Assembly (NCBI RefSeq): GCF_024448935.1
Contig: NZ_JAMOIE010000008.1
Coordinates: forward strand, 22,826-86,825
From: Stutzerimonas stutzeri
GTDB lineage: Bacteria; Pseudomonadota; Gammaproteobacteria; Pseudomonadales; Pseudomonadaceae
DNA: 64,000 nt
Direction of reading: 5' to 3'
Below the pieces are notes generated by a model that did not search any database, was not told where the DNA came from, and saw only the letters and a list, made by a program, of their open reading frames with translations. The number at the start of each line of letters is the position of its first letter. Position 1 is the first letter of the stretch. A program made the translations under genes and the position numbers. Shown here one piece after another: positions 42,701 through 49,908 of the stretch.

Positions 42701-43821
42701 TTCGAAGCCTCCAGGACGTCACGGATACGGGACACTACCTCAGAGAACACGGTGCGGAAAGCGCCGACGGAATTGTCGCTGGCCTGACGCCACAGCGAAA
42801 CAGGGATGCCTTCCTCAAGACTCTTCGAATAGTCCTCGTTGTGATAAAGCGGGCTCTGCGTCACTTTGCCCGGGAAGAGGGTAGTCAGGCGCTCCAGGTT
42901 GGCCTGGATCCGCGGGCGGTTGCGAATGTACATAGTCGGGATCGCAATGATCTCAGGCGACCGCTGGAAGTCCTTGGCGAACTCGCTCAGCCGGAATGCA
43001 AGGCGCGACAGGGCTCTGAACGAGAACTTATCCATCCGGATGGGGCAGACCAGGAAATCTGCAGCGACCATCGAGTTGCGAGAAAGCATTGTGCCGGACG
43101 GTGCATTGTCCATGATGATCACGTCGTAGCTAGAAAGATCGCAGTGCGGCAGCTTCCCGTTGCGTGCTTGCTCGATGAAGATCGAGTAGCGGAAGTCGCT
43201 GCCGTTTGCGTTCCGCAGCACGATATCCATCTCGTCGAGCGTGACTTCGGCCGGAATGAGATGCGGCCCGAATTCGCCAAACGGCTTCTTGATAACCTCT
43301 TCCAGCGACAAGGGGGTGTAGGTGCTGCCGACACGCATAAGATTCCCGATGTGCCCGTCTACAGCTCGGGCCCCTGGTACACCGACGTCCTCCAGCTCGG
43401 CTGCAGTGAGGTCGGGATCGTAACCCAACATGCTCGTGACATCGGCCTGTGGATCGTTGTCGATCACCAGAGTGCGCAGCCCCATCAAGCTGAACTGTAT
43501 CGCCAGGTTGCAGGCGGTGGTCGTCTTCGCCGTGCCACCTTTCTGCACGTATACCGAGAGTGTGATAGGTCGAGGGAATGGCTTGATTACGCCACTCTCA
43601 CGTCTGATCGACGCGATGCGAAAGATATCGTCGAGGGTATAGCCACGTGCTTCGACAGTGCCGCGGGGAATGCGGCGGATGTTGAGATTGTGCTGCTTCT
43701 CGATCAGGGCAAGCATGTCCTGGCTTACCTGGATGCACTCTGCCGCGTACTTGCTCGAATAGAACAATTGCTGAAAGTCGGTGAAGGGGTACTGGTCGAT
43801 GCCGAACTCATTGTTTTCCAT
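42697..43821 (-). CDS. parA: ParA partition ATPase
   Basis: A 374-residue type Ia ParA: an N-terminal extension of about 85 residues with a MerR-like helix-turn-helix (YTLDDIFRIASIRRESG), the deviant Walker A KGGTAKTT (94-101), and LVIDNDPQAD. Such extensions let ParA repress its own promoter. It would move plasmid copies by nucleoid-bound gradients, with ParB as partner. GAAGGA precedes the ATG. Confidence 0.92.
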   Translation of the reverse strand: MENNEFGIDQYPFTDFQQLFYSSKYAAECIQVSQDMLALIEKQHNLNIRRIPRGTVEARGYTLDDIFRIASIRRESGVIKPFPRPITLSVYVQKGGTAKTTTACNLAIQFSLMGLRTLVIDNDPQADVTSMLGYDPDLTAAELEDVGVPGARAVDGHIGNLMRVGSTYTPLSLEEVIKKPFGEFGPHLIPAEVTLDEMDIVLRNANGSDFRYSIFIEQARNGKLPHCDLSSYDVIIMDNAPSGTMLSRNSMVAADFLVCPIRMDKFSFRALSRLAFRLSEFAKDFQRSPEIIAIPTMYIRNRPRIQANLERLTTLFPGKVTQSPLYHNEDYSKSLEEGIPVSLWRQASDNSVGAFRTVFSEVVSRIRDVLEASK

Positions 43822-43866
43822 TGAAGCGAATCCTTCTCGGGGTTTGTGTGCCTAAAAAGTAGGGCT

Positions 43867-43982
43867 AACCCCGAGGATTTGCAATACCTGATGCGAAATC
43901 CTCGGGGTTTTAGGCTAAAAAAAGGCGTTAAACCCCGAATCGATAGACGGTCAAAGGTGACCTAATCGAGTTTTAGCCTAAA
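43867..43982. promoter_or_regulatory. Hairpin and repeats upstream of parA
   Basis: Between parA and the rightward operon, a 14-bp perfect stem (AACCCCGAGGATTT at 43867-43880 with 43896-43909) is followed by TTTTAGGCTAAA (43908-43919) and its inverted copy TTTAGCCTAAA (43972-43982). CCCCGA recurs at 43933. These look like stacked binding sites for a regulator of the par and 44121 promoters; ParA or ParB autoregulation is possible. Confidence 0.55.
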
Positions 43983-44045
43983 CCTATAGGGCTCATGTGA
44001 CCTAAAAAATGTGCGCTGAGAAGGGCAGGGTAGGGAATAGGTCAC
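43955..44045. promoter_or_regulatory. GTGACCTA operator cluster
   Basis: Three copies of a GTGACCTA motif: AGGTGACCTA at 43955-43964, ATGTGACCTA at 43995-44004 and the inverted ATAGGTCACAATTGAC at 44037-44051. The last lies just before the promoter of the 44121 operon. The same sequence clusters before the traH operon. Confidence 0.6.
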
Positions 44046-44061
44046 AATTGACTTTTGTTTG

Positions 44062-44106
44062 TTGATCTTTTCGATTTGCTGTGTAGTATAGGTGCACAAG
44101 TGCACC
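44062..44106 (+). promoter_or_regulatory. Promoter and operator of the 44121 operon
   Basis: TTGATC (44062-44067), 16 bases and TAGTAT (44084-44089), matching the repA promoter hexamers. It is followed at once by the palindrome GGTGCAC-AA-GTGCACC (44091-44106), which would cover the transcription start and act as an operator. GACTTTT lies upstream at 44050-44056. Confidence 0.65.
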
Positions 44107-44120
44107 GTGGAGAGAATGGC

Positions 44121-44393
44121 ATGACTGCCGAGGAAACCAACGGGGCGTTGCTCCGAAGGCTGATTGAAAAGGCCGGGATGACTCAGCTGGAAGCGTTGGA
44201 GCTGGTGAATGTTGGACAGGCCAAGCCGATCGCGGTGAGCACCTGGAAGGCGTACCTGGCGAGTCGGGAAAGCAAACGGTGGCGTGATTGCCCCGAAACG
44301 ATCCTGGCGCACGCGAAGAGCAGATTGAGCTCTGATAGTCGCGATTCGATAGCAACAAACCAGACAACGGATACGCAGGGTAGGGGACAGTGA
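44121..44393 (+). CDS. Small DNA-binding regulator-like protein (90 aa)
   Basis: Residues 10-55 (LLRRLIEKAGMTQLEALELV ... STWKAYLASRESKRWRDCP) have the pattern of a helix-turn-helix with a second helix near 36-46. GGAGAG precedes the ATG. Its gene is directly downstream of a palindromic operator and overlaps the ParB-domain gene by TGATG, so it may regulate that pair. It is a candidate reader of the GTGACCTA or GGTGCAC sites, without proof. Confidence 0.55.
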   Translation: MTAEETNGALLRRLIEKAGMTQLEALELVNVGQAKPIAVSTWKAYLASRESKRWRDCPETILAHAKSRLSSDSRDSIATNQTTDTQGRGQ

Positions 44394-45316
44394 TGGCAAA
44401 ACAAGTTGAGATGCCGCTCGATAGCTTCGAACGCGACCTGGTTCAGGGCAGCACGAAGAAGGCTATGTCGGGATCGAAAAGCCGTGATCTCTGGCAGGTG
44501 GATCCCCGCGAACTGAAGTTCATGTCGGGCTTTAATGCGCGCACTCCGCGCCCTGGTCTGGAAGCGCATATCCGGGCACTGGCGGACTCGATGAAGTCCG
44601 AAGGCTACTACATGGACAAACCCATCGCGGTGTACATCGCTCGCGAAGGTGATCAGGAGGTCAAGTACGTCTCCGATGGCCACTGCCGGACCAAGGCCGT
44701 GCTTCTGGCTATTCAAGAAGGCGCCGAGATCGAAACGATTCCTGCGGTACCGGAAGAGCGCGGCGTCTCCCTGGAGGACCTGACCGTAAAGCTGTACCGC
44801 AGCAACACCGGTTTGCCCCTGACGCCTTACGAAACGGGCCTGGTTTGCAAACGCCTGATTCGCTACGGCCTAGAGCTCGAAGTCGTCGCCGATCGGATGG
44901 GCCTCGGTACTGCCTATGTCGATGGCCTGCTGATGCTCGTAGGGGGACCGAAATCTATTCGTGATGCCGTTATCGACGACCGGATCTCGGCCACTGAAGC
45001 GGTCAAGCTGCTGAAGACGCATGGCGACAAGGCCGTCGAGGTTCTTGAGCAGATGCTTGCTGCAGCACAGGCCCAGGGCCGGAACAAAGCGACTGCGAAG
45101 CACGCGCCTGGCGCAGCAATCAAGCGAGTGGTGAAGAAGCACTCTGACTCGCTCTACCAGGCTGCTAAGACCGTTCGCCAGGATCCTGGCTATACCTCCC
45201 TGGCTGTCGAGACTCGGCTGCTGCTCGATGAGCTGCTGCGTACCCTCGACAGGGCTGAAAAAGATCTGGCGACTGAGGACTCCGACGCGCCTGAAGAGGA
45301 ACGACAGCAAGCTTAG
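44393..45316 (+). CDS. Orphan ParB/Srx-domain protein (307 aa)
   Basis: A ParB-family N-terminal domain is visible: VDPRELKFMSGFNARTP, then LADSMKSEGYYMDKPIAV and VSDGHCRTKAV in place of the GERR motif. A helix-turn-helix region follows (ERYxLExEVVADRMGLGTAYV-type). The C-terminal 80 residues are helical. No ParA is adjacent, so it is more likely a transcription regulator (KorB- or RepB-like) or a second partition factor. A palindrome copy follows at 45327-45341. ATG chosen over the GTG at 44390. Confidence 0.75.
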   Translation: MAKQVEMPLDSFERDLVQGSTKKAMSGSKSRDLWQVDPRELKFMSGFNARTPRPGLEAHIRALADSMKSEGYYMDKPIAVYIAREGDQEVKYVSDGHCRTKAVLLAIQEGAEIETIPAVPEERGVSLEDLTVKLYRSNTGLPLTPYETGLVCKRLIRYGLELEVVADRMGLGTAYVDGLLMLVGGPKSIRDAVIDDRISATEAVKLLKTHGDKAVEVLEQMLAAAQAQGRNKATAKHAPGAAIKRVVKKHSDSLYQAAKTVRQDPGYTSLAVETRLLLDELLRTLDRAEKDLATEDSDAPEEERQQA

Positions 45317-45326
45317 GTGCTCGCTG

Positions 45327-45341
45327 TTTTCACCGTGAAAA
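45327..45341. promoter_or_regulatory. TTTTCACCGTGAAAA palindrome
   Basis: A copy of the candidate ParB site in the short gap between the orphan ParB gene and the exported-protein gene at 45371. Its position near a gene start suggests it could also affect expression. Confidence 0.55.
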
Positions 45342-45370
45342 CTGAAAAACCAACCCAAGGATAACAAGCG

Positions 45371-45898
45371 ATGAAGCGCTTCCTGATTGTTGCTGTAATG
45401 TTTCCCATGCTGGCCACTTCGGCTCTGGCGGAATCCGGGTCGAACATCTTTCTGAGCGGTAAGGTGTTCAAAGGGGACGAGGTTGTCGCTTCGTTTGCCG
45501 CACCGACTCTTCTGGGGAATACCCTTCCCGTTAAAGACCAGGTCCTCCACAGCTATATCGAAAAAGCTGTAAGCGACGGCAAAAAAACGACGCTGATTCC
45601 GGGCAAGCTTGTTACGGGCCTCGATATGTCGATGACTCCGACAGCTGTTGTTGGTGAAAACGTGATCGTCGCCGTAAAAGGCTCGCTGGCTGTGCTGGAG
45701 GGGTTCGACAAGGCGCCCCTGGCTGGTACTAATCTGGCGATTGATTTGCCGAAGATGAGCCGAAACGAGTTCAGTCAGTCGTTCGAAATCAAAAAGGGAC
45801 AGCCCCTGGAGTTCGGTTTCGGAGGGTGCACTCTGGTCGACGGTAATCCGACCAATTGCAGCCATAAGCTGATTCTTGATGCTTCTGCAAACAACTGA
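45371..45898 (+). CDS. Exported hypothetical protein (175 aa)
   Basis: A clear signal peptide (MKRFLIVAVMFPMLATSALA, cleavage before ESG). The mature part is beta-rich, with two C-terminal cysteines (GGCTLV and TNCSHK) likely forming a disulfide, so it is periplasmic or surface-exposed. CAAGGATAAC precedes the ATG. The following hairpin terminator closes the operon. No family recognised. Confidence 0.6.
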   Translation: MKRFLIVAVMFPMLATSALAESGSNIFLSGKVFKGDEVVASFAAPTLLGNTLPVKDQVLHSYIEKAVSDGKKTTLIPGKLVTGLDMSMTPTAVVGENVIVAVKGSLAVLEGFDKAPLAGTNLAIDLPKMSRNEFSQSFEIKKGQPLEFGFGGCTLVDGNPTNCSHKLILDASANN

Positions 45899-45905
45899 TT
45901 CTGCT

Positions 45906-45935
45906 AGTGGCCTGGCTTTGCCAGGCCACTGTTTG
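45906..45935 (+). terminator. Terminator after the 45371 gene
   Basis: AGTGGCCTGGC, TTT, GCCAGGCCACT is a perfect 11-bp stem, followed by GTTTG. The T tail is short but the stem is very stable. Confidence 0.75.
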
Positions 45936-45957
45936 AGATCGCGAGGAAAATACTCAG

Positions 45958-46191
45958 ATGGCAAACAAAAGAAAAACCCCAGCGCAACTGCAGTCCCAGT
46001 GCGACGCTTGGAACAAACTGCACGGGCTCGGCACGCTAATCGCCTACGAGGACATCCGCGGTGAAGGGGAGACGCATCGGGGCAAGTCCACCACCGAGGC
46101 GCAAGTGCTTGGTGGCCACTCGGCAGTCATTTGGCTGGAAGGGAAGAGTGGTTGCGTTAGCCTCGATCATTGCATGGCTCTGGCGTCGTAA
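45958..46191 (+). CDS. Small hypothetical protein (77 aa)
   Basis: GCGAGGAAAA upstream of the ATG and good coding statistics support it. The sequence MANKRKTPAQLQSQCDAWNK is basic at first, then alternates strands and loops (AVIWLEGKSGCVSLDHCMAL). No signal peptide. It starts a series of small unknown genes running to 47.9 kb. Confidence 0.5.
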   Translation: MANKRKTPAQLQSQCDAWNKLHGLGTLIAYEDIRGEGETHRGKSTTEAQVLGGHSAVIWLEGKSGCVSLDHCMALAS

Positions 46192-46200
46192 GAGACACAC

Positions 46201-46542
46201 ATGATGAAGAACATAGTTTTCTCACTCGCTCTGCTTGGGGCTCTGACGGAGACTGGCCCGGCCTTTGCCGAAAGTAAGTCACTACCCGATTGTGCGGTGA
46301 CATCTGCCAAGTCTCATGGGGTGGAACTTGCGCTGTTCAGAGCCCTCATGATCCACGAGCTGGGGGAGACGCCTCTTGCAGCGCCTTGCTCGTTCTACGA
46401 GGCTGCTGCAGCCAATCTTGCGACTTCCCTGAACAGTCAGCATGGCGATCGCTGGGGTGCGGTGAGTTTGTTCATCCATGGGCGTGTTCTACTGGACGAC
46501 CCGGTCGTAGAGCGAGTGCGCACAATTTACGAGTCCAAATAG
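46201..46542 (+). CDS. Exported protein resembling a short SLT domain
   Basis: Signal peptide ending GPAFA (residues 1-23). The mature part has CAVTSAKSHGVELALFRALM followed by IHELGE, the beginning of a lytic-transglycosylase-like pattern with a Glu at the catalytic place, but at about 90 residues it is too short for a full SLT domain. Two cysteines could form a disulfide. If active it might thin peptidoglycan for the transfer channel; a degenerate domain is equally likely. Confidence 0.5.
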   Translation: MMKNIVFSLALLGALTETGPAFAESKSLPDCAVTSAKSHGVELALFRALMIHELGETPLAAPCSFYEAAAANLATSLNSQHGDRWGAVSLFIHGRVLLDDPVVERVRTIYESK

Positions 46543-46554
46543 GAAAGCAAGACC

Positions 46555-46749
46555 ATGACTGAAAAACCGCAGGCGATCCCCGATTCGACAACCGAGCAAG
46601 AGCAATGCCTGGGCGTTTTCAACGCAGGGCATGGTGTTGTGACCACGCCATCGAGCTACGATCCAGCCCTGTATGAACGTTTTAAGCGCATTTACTCAGA
46701 AGGTGAACCGGTGATTATTACCGGAAATATGAAAGTCTTCCGACCATAA
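46555..46749 (+). CDS. Small hypothetical protein (64 aa)
   Basis: AGGAAAGCAAGACC precedes the ATG. The product MTEKPQAIPDSTTEQEQCLG ... YDPALYERFKRIYSEGEPVI is acidic and probably unstructured at first, helical in the middle. No signal or membrane segment. Close spacing (12 bases) to the upstream gene points to the same transcript. Confidence 0.45.
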   Translation: MTEKPQAIPDSTTEQEQCLGVFNAGHGVVTTPSSYDPALYERFKRIYSEGEPVIITGNMKVFRP

Positions 46750-46790
46750 GAAAATAGCCGTTCCAACTGAACCGAGTAGGTGAACCAAGC

Positions 46791-47096
46791 ATGGAATTGA
46801 AGTTTCGAACCATCACTGGCGCCATCATCGGCGCCGACCCGCAGGCAGAAGCGCCTACCCCCGTGGGCCTAGCTGATCCAGCCTCTGAGCGTGGAGTAGG
46901 CCAGGTCGAGCCCGCGCACCTTCTCCGTAAACAAATCGAGCGCGTCATTCGTGAGTACAGCGCTGATCCAGCGCAAGCCGCTCTGGCCGTCTGCGTTATC
47001 CTCGACGAGAATCTGGGCCTGGCTGAAGACGGCTGCTTCGACGATGACGAAACCGTGTTGAACGCAATTTTGGCCAATGAACAGGCCGACGACTGA
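46791..47096 (+). CDS. Hypothetical acidic protein (101 aa)
   Basis: An acidic, helical protein (MELKFRTITGAIIGADPQAE ...) with central LLRKQIERVIREYSADPAQA. GAGTAGGTGAACC precedes the ATG. No motif recognised. It ends 19 bases before the start of the next gene. Confidence 0.5.
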   Translation: MELKFRTITGAIIGADPQAEAPTPVGLADPASERGVGQVEPAHLLRKQIERVIREYSADPAQAALAVCVILDENLGLAEDGCFDDDETVLNAILANEQADD

Positions 47097-47115
47097 GCTG
47101 TTCAGGGGAGTTCCT

Positions 47116-47877
47116 ATGGCAACCAGCAAACGCAACGGCCTGACACAGGCGTCAGGCATCACGGCTGATCTAGTCTTGGAGCTTGGAACCTACTACAGCG
47201 CCCAGGACATGCGAAAGGTTCAGACCGGCCTTACTGCCGCTGCCCGCGAAGTCCGTGCTCTGACTCAGTACGGCTCGCTACTTGGGCGCCTGGGCGAGAA
47301 ACTTTCCCCCGAGCAACGGGAGCTTTTGACCAACGCTGCAGCGCTTCTGGATTCGGTCAAATACAACGTGCAGCACGCAAAGGAGCGCAAGGCTCGCGAC
47401 GAGAAGGCTATAGCCAAAAAGCGCGAGCTGTGGGAGCGACAGGCCGAGCAACTGGTCAAGACGAACTTTGCCATGCCAGCGGATACCGTGAACGAGCAGT
47501 TGCAGATCCTTGAGCTTTACCTGGTTGCCCGGGTTGTTCTGGGGCACGCGGTCTACCTGCAGGACCACTCCCGGCTGCGTAAGGTGATGCAGGAGGAACC
47601 GCCGCGTTCTTCACATTACACCGTTGCGCAATGGCGTCGAAATGAGGTTTCGAGCCTCGTCGCGGATTTGCGATCTGCCTTCCGTGACTATTTAAGCTGG
47701 GATCTGGAGCGGACGCCCGCCCAGCGTCTGGACGAGTTGCAGGCGAGCCTGGCTACGTATCGCGCCGAGACTCTTACACAGCCTCAAGCCGTAGAAACTA
47801 TCCGCATCTGGGCCGACGCGCTTAAAGGCGCAGCCTTTATTGCGAGCGTGATGCCCACGTCCAGACCCCCAAAATAG
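47116..47877 (+). CDS. Helical hypothetical protein (253 aa)
   Basis: ATG at 47116 has CAGGGGAG six bases upstream; the frame's earlier ATG at 47077 overlaps the preceding gene and is unlikely. The protein is almost all helix, with a long charged segment (about 85-125, KERKARDEKAIAKKRELWER) that is probably a coiled coil. No membrane or metal motif. Its function is unknown. Confidence 0.5.
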   Translation: MATSKRNGLTQASGITADLVLELGTYYSAQDMRKVQTGLTAAAREVRALTQYGSLLGRLGEKLSPEQRELLTNAAALLDSVKYNVQHAKERKARDEKAIAKKRELWERQAEQLVKTNFAMPADTVNEQLQILELYLVARVVLGHAVYLQDHSRLRKVMQEEPPRSSHYTVAQWRRNEVSSLVADLRSAFRDYLSWDLERTPAQRLDELQASLATYRAETLTQPQAVETIRIWADALKGAAFIASVMPTSRPPK

Positions 47878-47932
47878 CAAAAATGCTCTCTGCGCGGCCG
47901 TATAAGGAGATCGCACGGAAAGTGCACCTGTT

Positions 47933-47961
47933 TTGAATTCGAACACAAATTCTTTTACTAT
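47933..47961 (+). promoter_or_regulatory. Promoter of the MvaT-like gene
   Basis: TTGAAT (47933-47938), a 17-base spacer and TACTAT (47956-47961) lie 28 bases before the start codon, in an AT-rich gap of 112 bases. Confidence 0.7.
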
Positions 47962-47989
47962 CAGACCTCCAGAATAAGCGAGCCATGCT

Positions 47990-48352
47990 ATGTCTCTGAT
48001 TAACGAGTACCGTATTACCGAGCAGGCCATCAAAGATCTCCAGGCTCGTTTAGCTAGCTTGCAGCAGAATGGGCAGATGAAAGCAGAGCTCGAATTCGAT
48101 ACCAAACTGCGTGCTTTGATGTCTGAATACAATAAATCTCTCCGTGATGTCATCAATTTACTTGATCCGCAAGCACAAAACCGCAGTTCGAAGACTCAAC
48201 CGAATTCTGGGCGCCGTGAGCGGCAGTTAAAACGCTATCTCAACCCAAACACGAACGAGGTTGTTGAAACGAAGGGTGGTAATCACAAGATTCTGAAAGA
48301 GTGGAAAACTCAATTCGGCGCCGACGTAGTGGAATCCTGGCTGCAGTCGTAG
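47990..48352 (+). CDS. mvaT: MvaT/MvaU-family H-NS-like silencer
   Basis: A 120-residue protein with the full MvaT plan: N-terminal oligomerisation helices (MSLINEYRITEQAIKDLQAR ... KLRALMSEYNKSLRDVI), a basic linker and a C-terminal DNA-binding end NPNTNEVVETKGGNHK ... LKEWKTQFG. These proteins bind AT-rich DNA and silence acquired genes in Pseudomonas. Plasmid copies (as Pmr on pCAR1) lower the cost of carriage. It has its own promoter and a strong terminator. Confidence 0.95.
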   Translation: MSLINEYRITEQAIKDLQARLASLQQNGQMKAELEFDTKLRALMSEYNKSLRDVINLLDPQAQNRSSKTQPNSGRRERQLKRYLNPNTNEVVETKGGNHKILKEWKTQFGADVVESWLQS

Positions 48353-48371
48353 TTGTCATAGCGATACAAAC

Positions 48372-48402
48372 AAAAAAGGGAGCATAAAGATCCCTTTTTT
48401 TT
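48372..48402. terminator. Bidirectional terminator
   Basis: AAAAAAGGGA and TCCCTTTTTT (10 bases each, perfect) around a nine-base loop, with T-runs on both strands. It lies between the convergent MvaT-like and recombinase genes and can end both transcripts. Confidence 0.85.
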
Positions 48403-48410
48403 GCCGATCA

Positions 48411-49430
48411 TTATTCGCCGCCTAAAGCAACTTTGGACCTCGGTTTGAACGTCTTCGACTTCAATCGCACTTTTTGGACATCAGAGGCTAACGGCTTCAC
48501 CTTTCCGGCGGCATCACCTGAAACCTTTCTCGCGTAATGCTCTCCTGCGGTCTCGTCACTTCCATGCCCCATCAGCGCGGCCACCTCGGCCTTGCTGTTG
48601 CCGGCCAGCTTTGCGTTCGCCGAGAACTGATGCCGCATTGAGTACAGCGTCGGATACTTCATTCGCTTCCCAAAGCAATGCCTGGTGGCGTACTTCATGT
48701 AGTCGCCCATCCTCTCCTGCAGGGTGTCGAACGGGAGCTCGCCGGCGTAGCCTTCCAGCATCGCAATCATCTCGTGGATGTCCTCCAGCTCGTCAGCTGT
48801 CAGATCCCCCAGATCCAGGGAGCGGAACGTTCCATTGCCGCGGCCGTTCGTGGCCTTCGCGTTCTCGACATTAAGTACGGGGCGGCCGTGGATCTCAGTC
48901 ACGCCGGCTGACTTCCATTCTCCCGGCCGCAGACCGACCAAGTAGGTCGCTTTCAACCAGGTCTTCAATGGGCGCGCATAGCGGTGTTTGCCCTGGTGCA
49001 TCTCCAGGTACGAAAGCAAACGTTGGTAGTCGGCTCGCTTAAAGCCCTTCTGCTTCTTGGAGGATGTCTGAGTCCCTTTTCGAAGGGTGCCCTCTGATGA
49101 GGTCGTATCCAGCATCTGGAGAGCGGCCTGGAGCTCTTCCTGGACGACTTTCTCCTCAGTCGCCGCCATACGCTCAGTGAACAGATGCCGAAGGGCGTTC
49201 TTGTACTGCTTCCAGGTGTTACGGGCGATCGAGGGCTTACGGGTGATGAGGTGCTCGATCACCGTGAGTGGCGGTACCGAATGGGGGGAGTCGATGCCGT
49301 ATGCCTGGGCAGCTTGGGAGCAGACAGAGAGAGCCTTGATGACGTACTGCTCATTCGTTTCCGGAAGTCTACTCGGAATCATAAGTTTTATTTGGCTACC
49401 CCCGTTACTCGGAACCGTAAACGTCTCCAA
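48411..49430 (-). CDS. Tyrosine recombinase-like protein (339 aa)
   Basis: Catalytic positions of the tyrosine recombinase family are recognisable: Arg168 (GLRPGEW), Arg266-His267 (YSMRHQFSANAK), His289 (MGHGSDETA) and the nucleophile Tyr299 (EHYARK). The first His of the usual HxxR is Tyr263 here. The N-terminal 130 residues fit a SAM-like core-binding domain. It could resolve plasmid dimers or drive integration; no att or res site was found. The start is uncertain: TTG at 49430 or ATG at 49382, neither with a good ribosome-binding site. Confidence 0.75.
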   Translation of the reverse strand: METFTVPSNGGSQIKLMIPSRLPETNEQYVIKALSVCSQAAQAYGIDSPHSVPPLTVIEHLITRKPSIARNTWKQYKNALRHLFTERMAATEEKVVQEELQAALQMLDTTSSEGTLRKGTQTSSKKQKGFKRADYQRLLSYLEMHQGKHRYARPLKTWLKATYLVGLRPGEWKSAGVTEIHGRPVLNVENAKATNGRGNGTFRSLDLGDLTADELEDIHEMIAMLEGYAGELPFDTLQERMGDYMKYATRHCFGKRMKYPTLYSMRHQFSANAKLAGNSKAEVAALMGHGSDETAGEHYARKVSGDAAGKVKPLASDVQKVRLKSKTFKPRSKVALGGE

Positions 49431-49567
49431 GTAACGTATCAGATGCAGACTATTGTCGCCAGAAATCTTCGTTCGATACCCGTGTTGACCTATTCGGAAA
49501 CGGACGTTGCTGAGTTCGTCATCGATCCATCGGCGAGCGCATCACCCGCTGCGAGTGATCTGCCAGC

Positions 49568-49800
49568 TGTGACCTAAAAAGAGTCGGCGTGTCTGGGTAT
49601 TTGTCGGCGGAGTAGGGCGGTGCTGCTGCCGAGTGTCACATGTGACCTAAAGGGGGTATTGGCTCCCGAAAGCCCTGTATCTGCGGCATCTCGCACTGGC
49701 TATAGGGATGGTCACAGGTGACCTATTTGGCGGGCAGAAGGGATTTTAGGTCACCTAAGACCTATATGGGTGTGGGTTGGTGTTGAGTGGTGGGTCACTT
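49568..49800. promoter_or_regulatory. GTGACCTA operator cluster before traH
   Basis: A 478-base gap between the divergent recombinase and traH genes holds five related sites: TGTGACCTA at 49568-49576, GTGTCACATGTGACCTA at 49633-49649, GGTCACAGGTGACCTAT at 49710-49726, TTTTAGGTCACCTAAG at 49744-49759 and a half site GGGTCAC at 49792-49798. Several are palindromic. A 44-codon open frame at 49443-49577 has no good ribosome-binding site and is not called. Confidence 0.65.
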
Positions 49801-49823
49801 CTGACTATCATTGTCTTATCGTT

Positions 49824-49843
49824 CGACTTTCGTTGATGTATAG
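49824..49843 (+). promoter_or_regulatory. Promoter of the traH-pil operon
   Basis: GACTTTC (49824-49830), seven bases and TATAGT (49838-49843), identical in layout to the element before the SNF2 gene. A TTATCG hexamer lies 17 bases before the -10. The last GTGACCTA-type half site is 25 bases upstream. The traH start is 66 bases downstream. Confidence 0.6.
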
Positions 49844-49908
49844 TCGTGCGCTAAAGCGTTGTTTTCCTGTAAGGAGCGCTTTATCCATCAACCAACCGAG
49901 CAGATACG

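Noticed and set aside
44870..45964. A 364-codon minus-strand open frame
   Set aside because: Antisense to the orphan ParB and the signal-peptide protein; no ribosome-binding site.
49443..49577. A 44-codon plus-strand open frame before traH
   Set aside because: Weak translation signals and overlap with the operator region; it may be real but cannot be supported.
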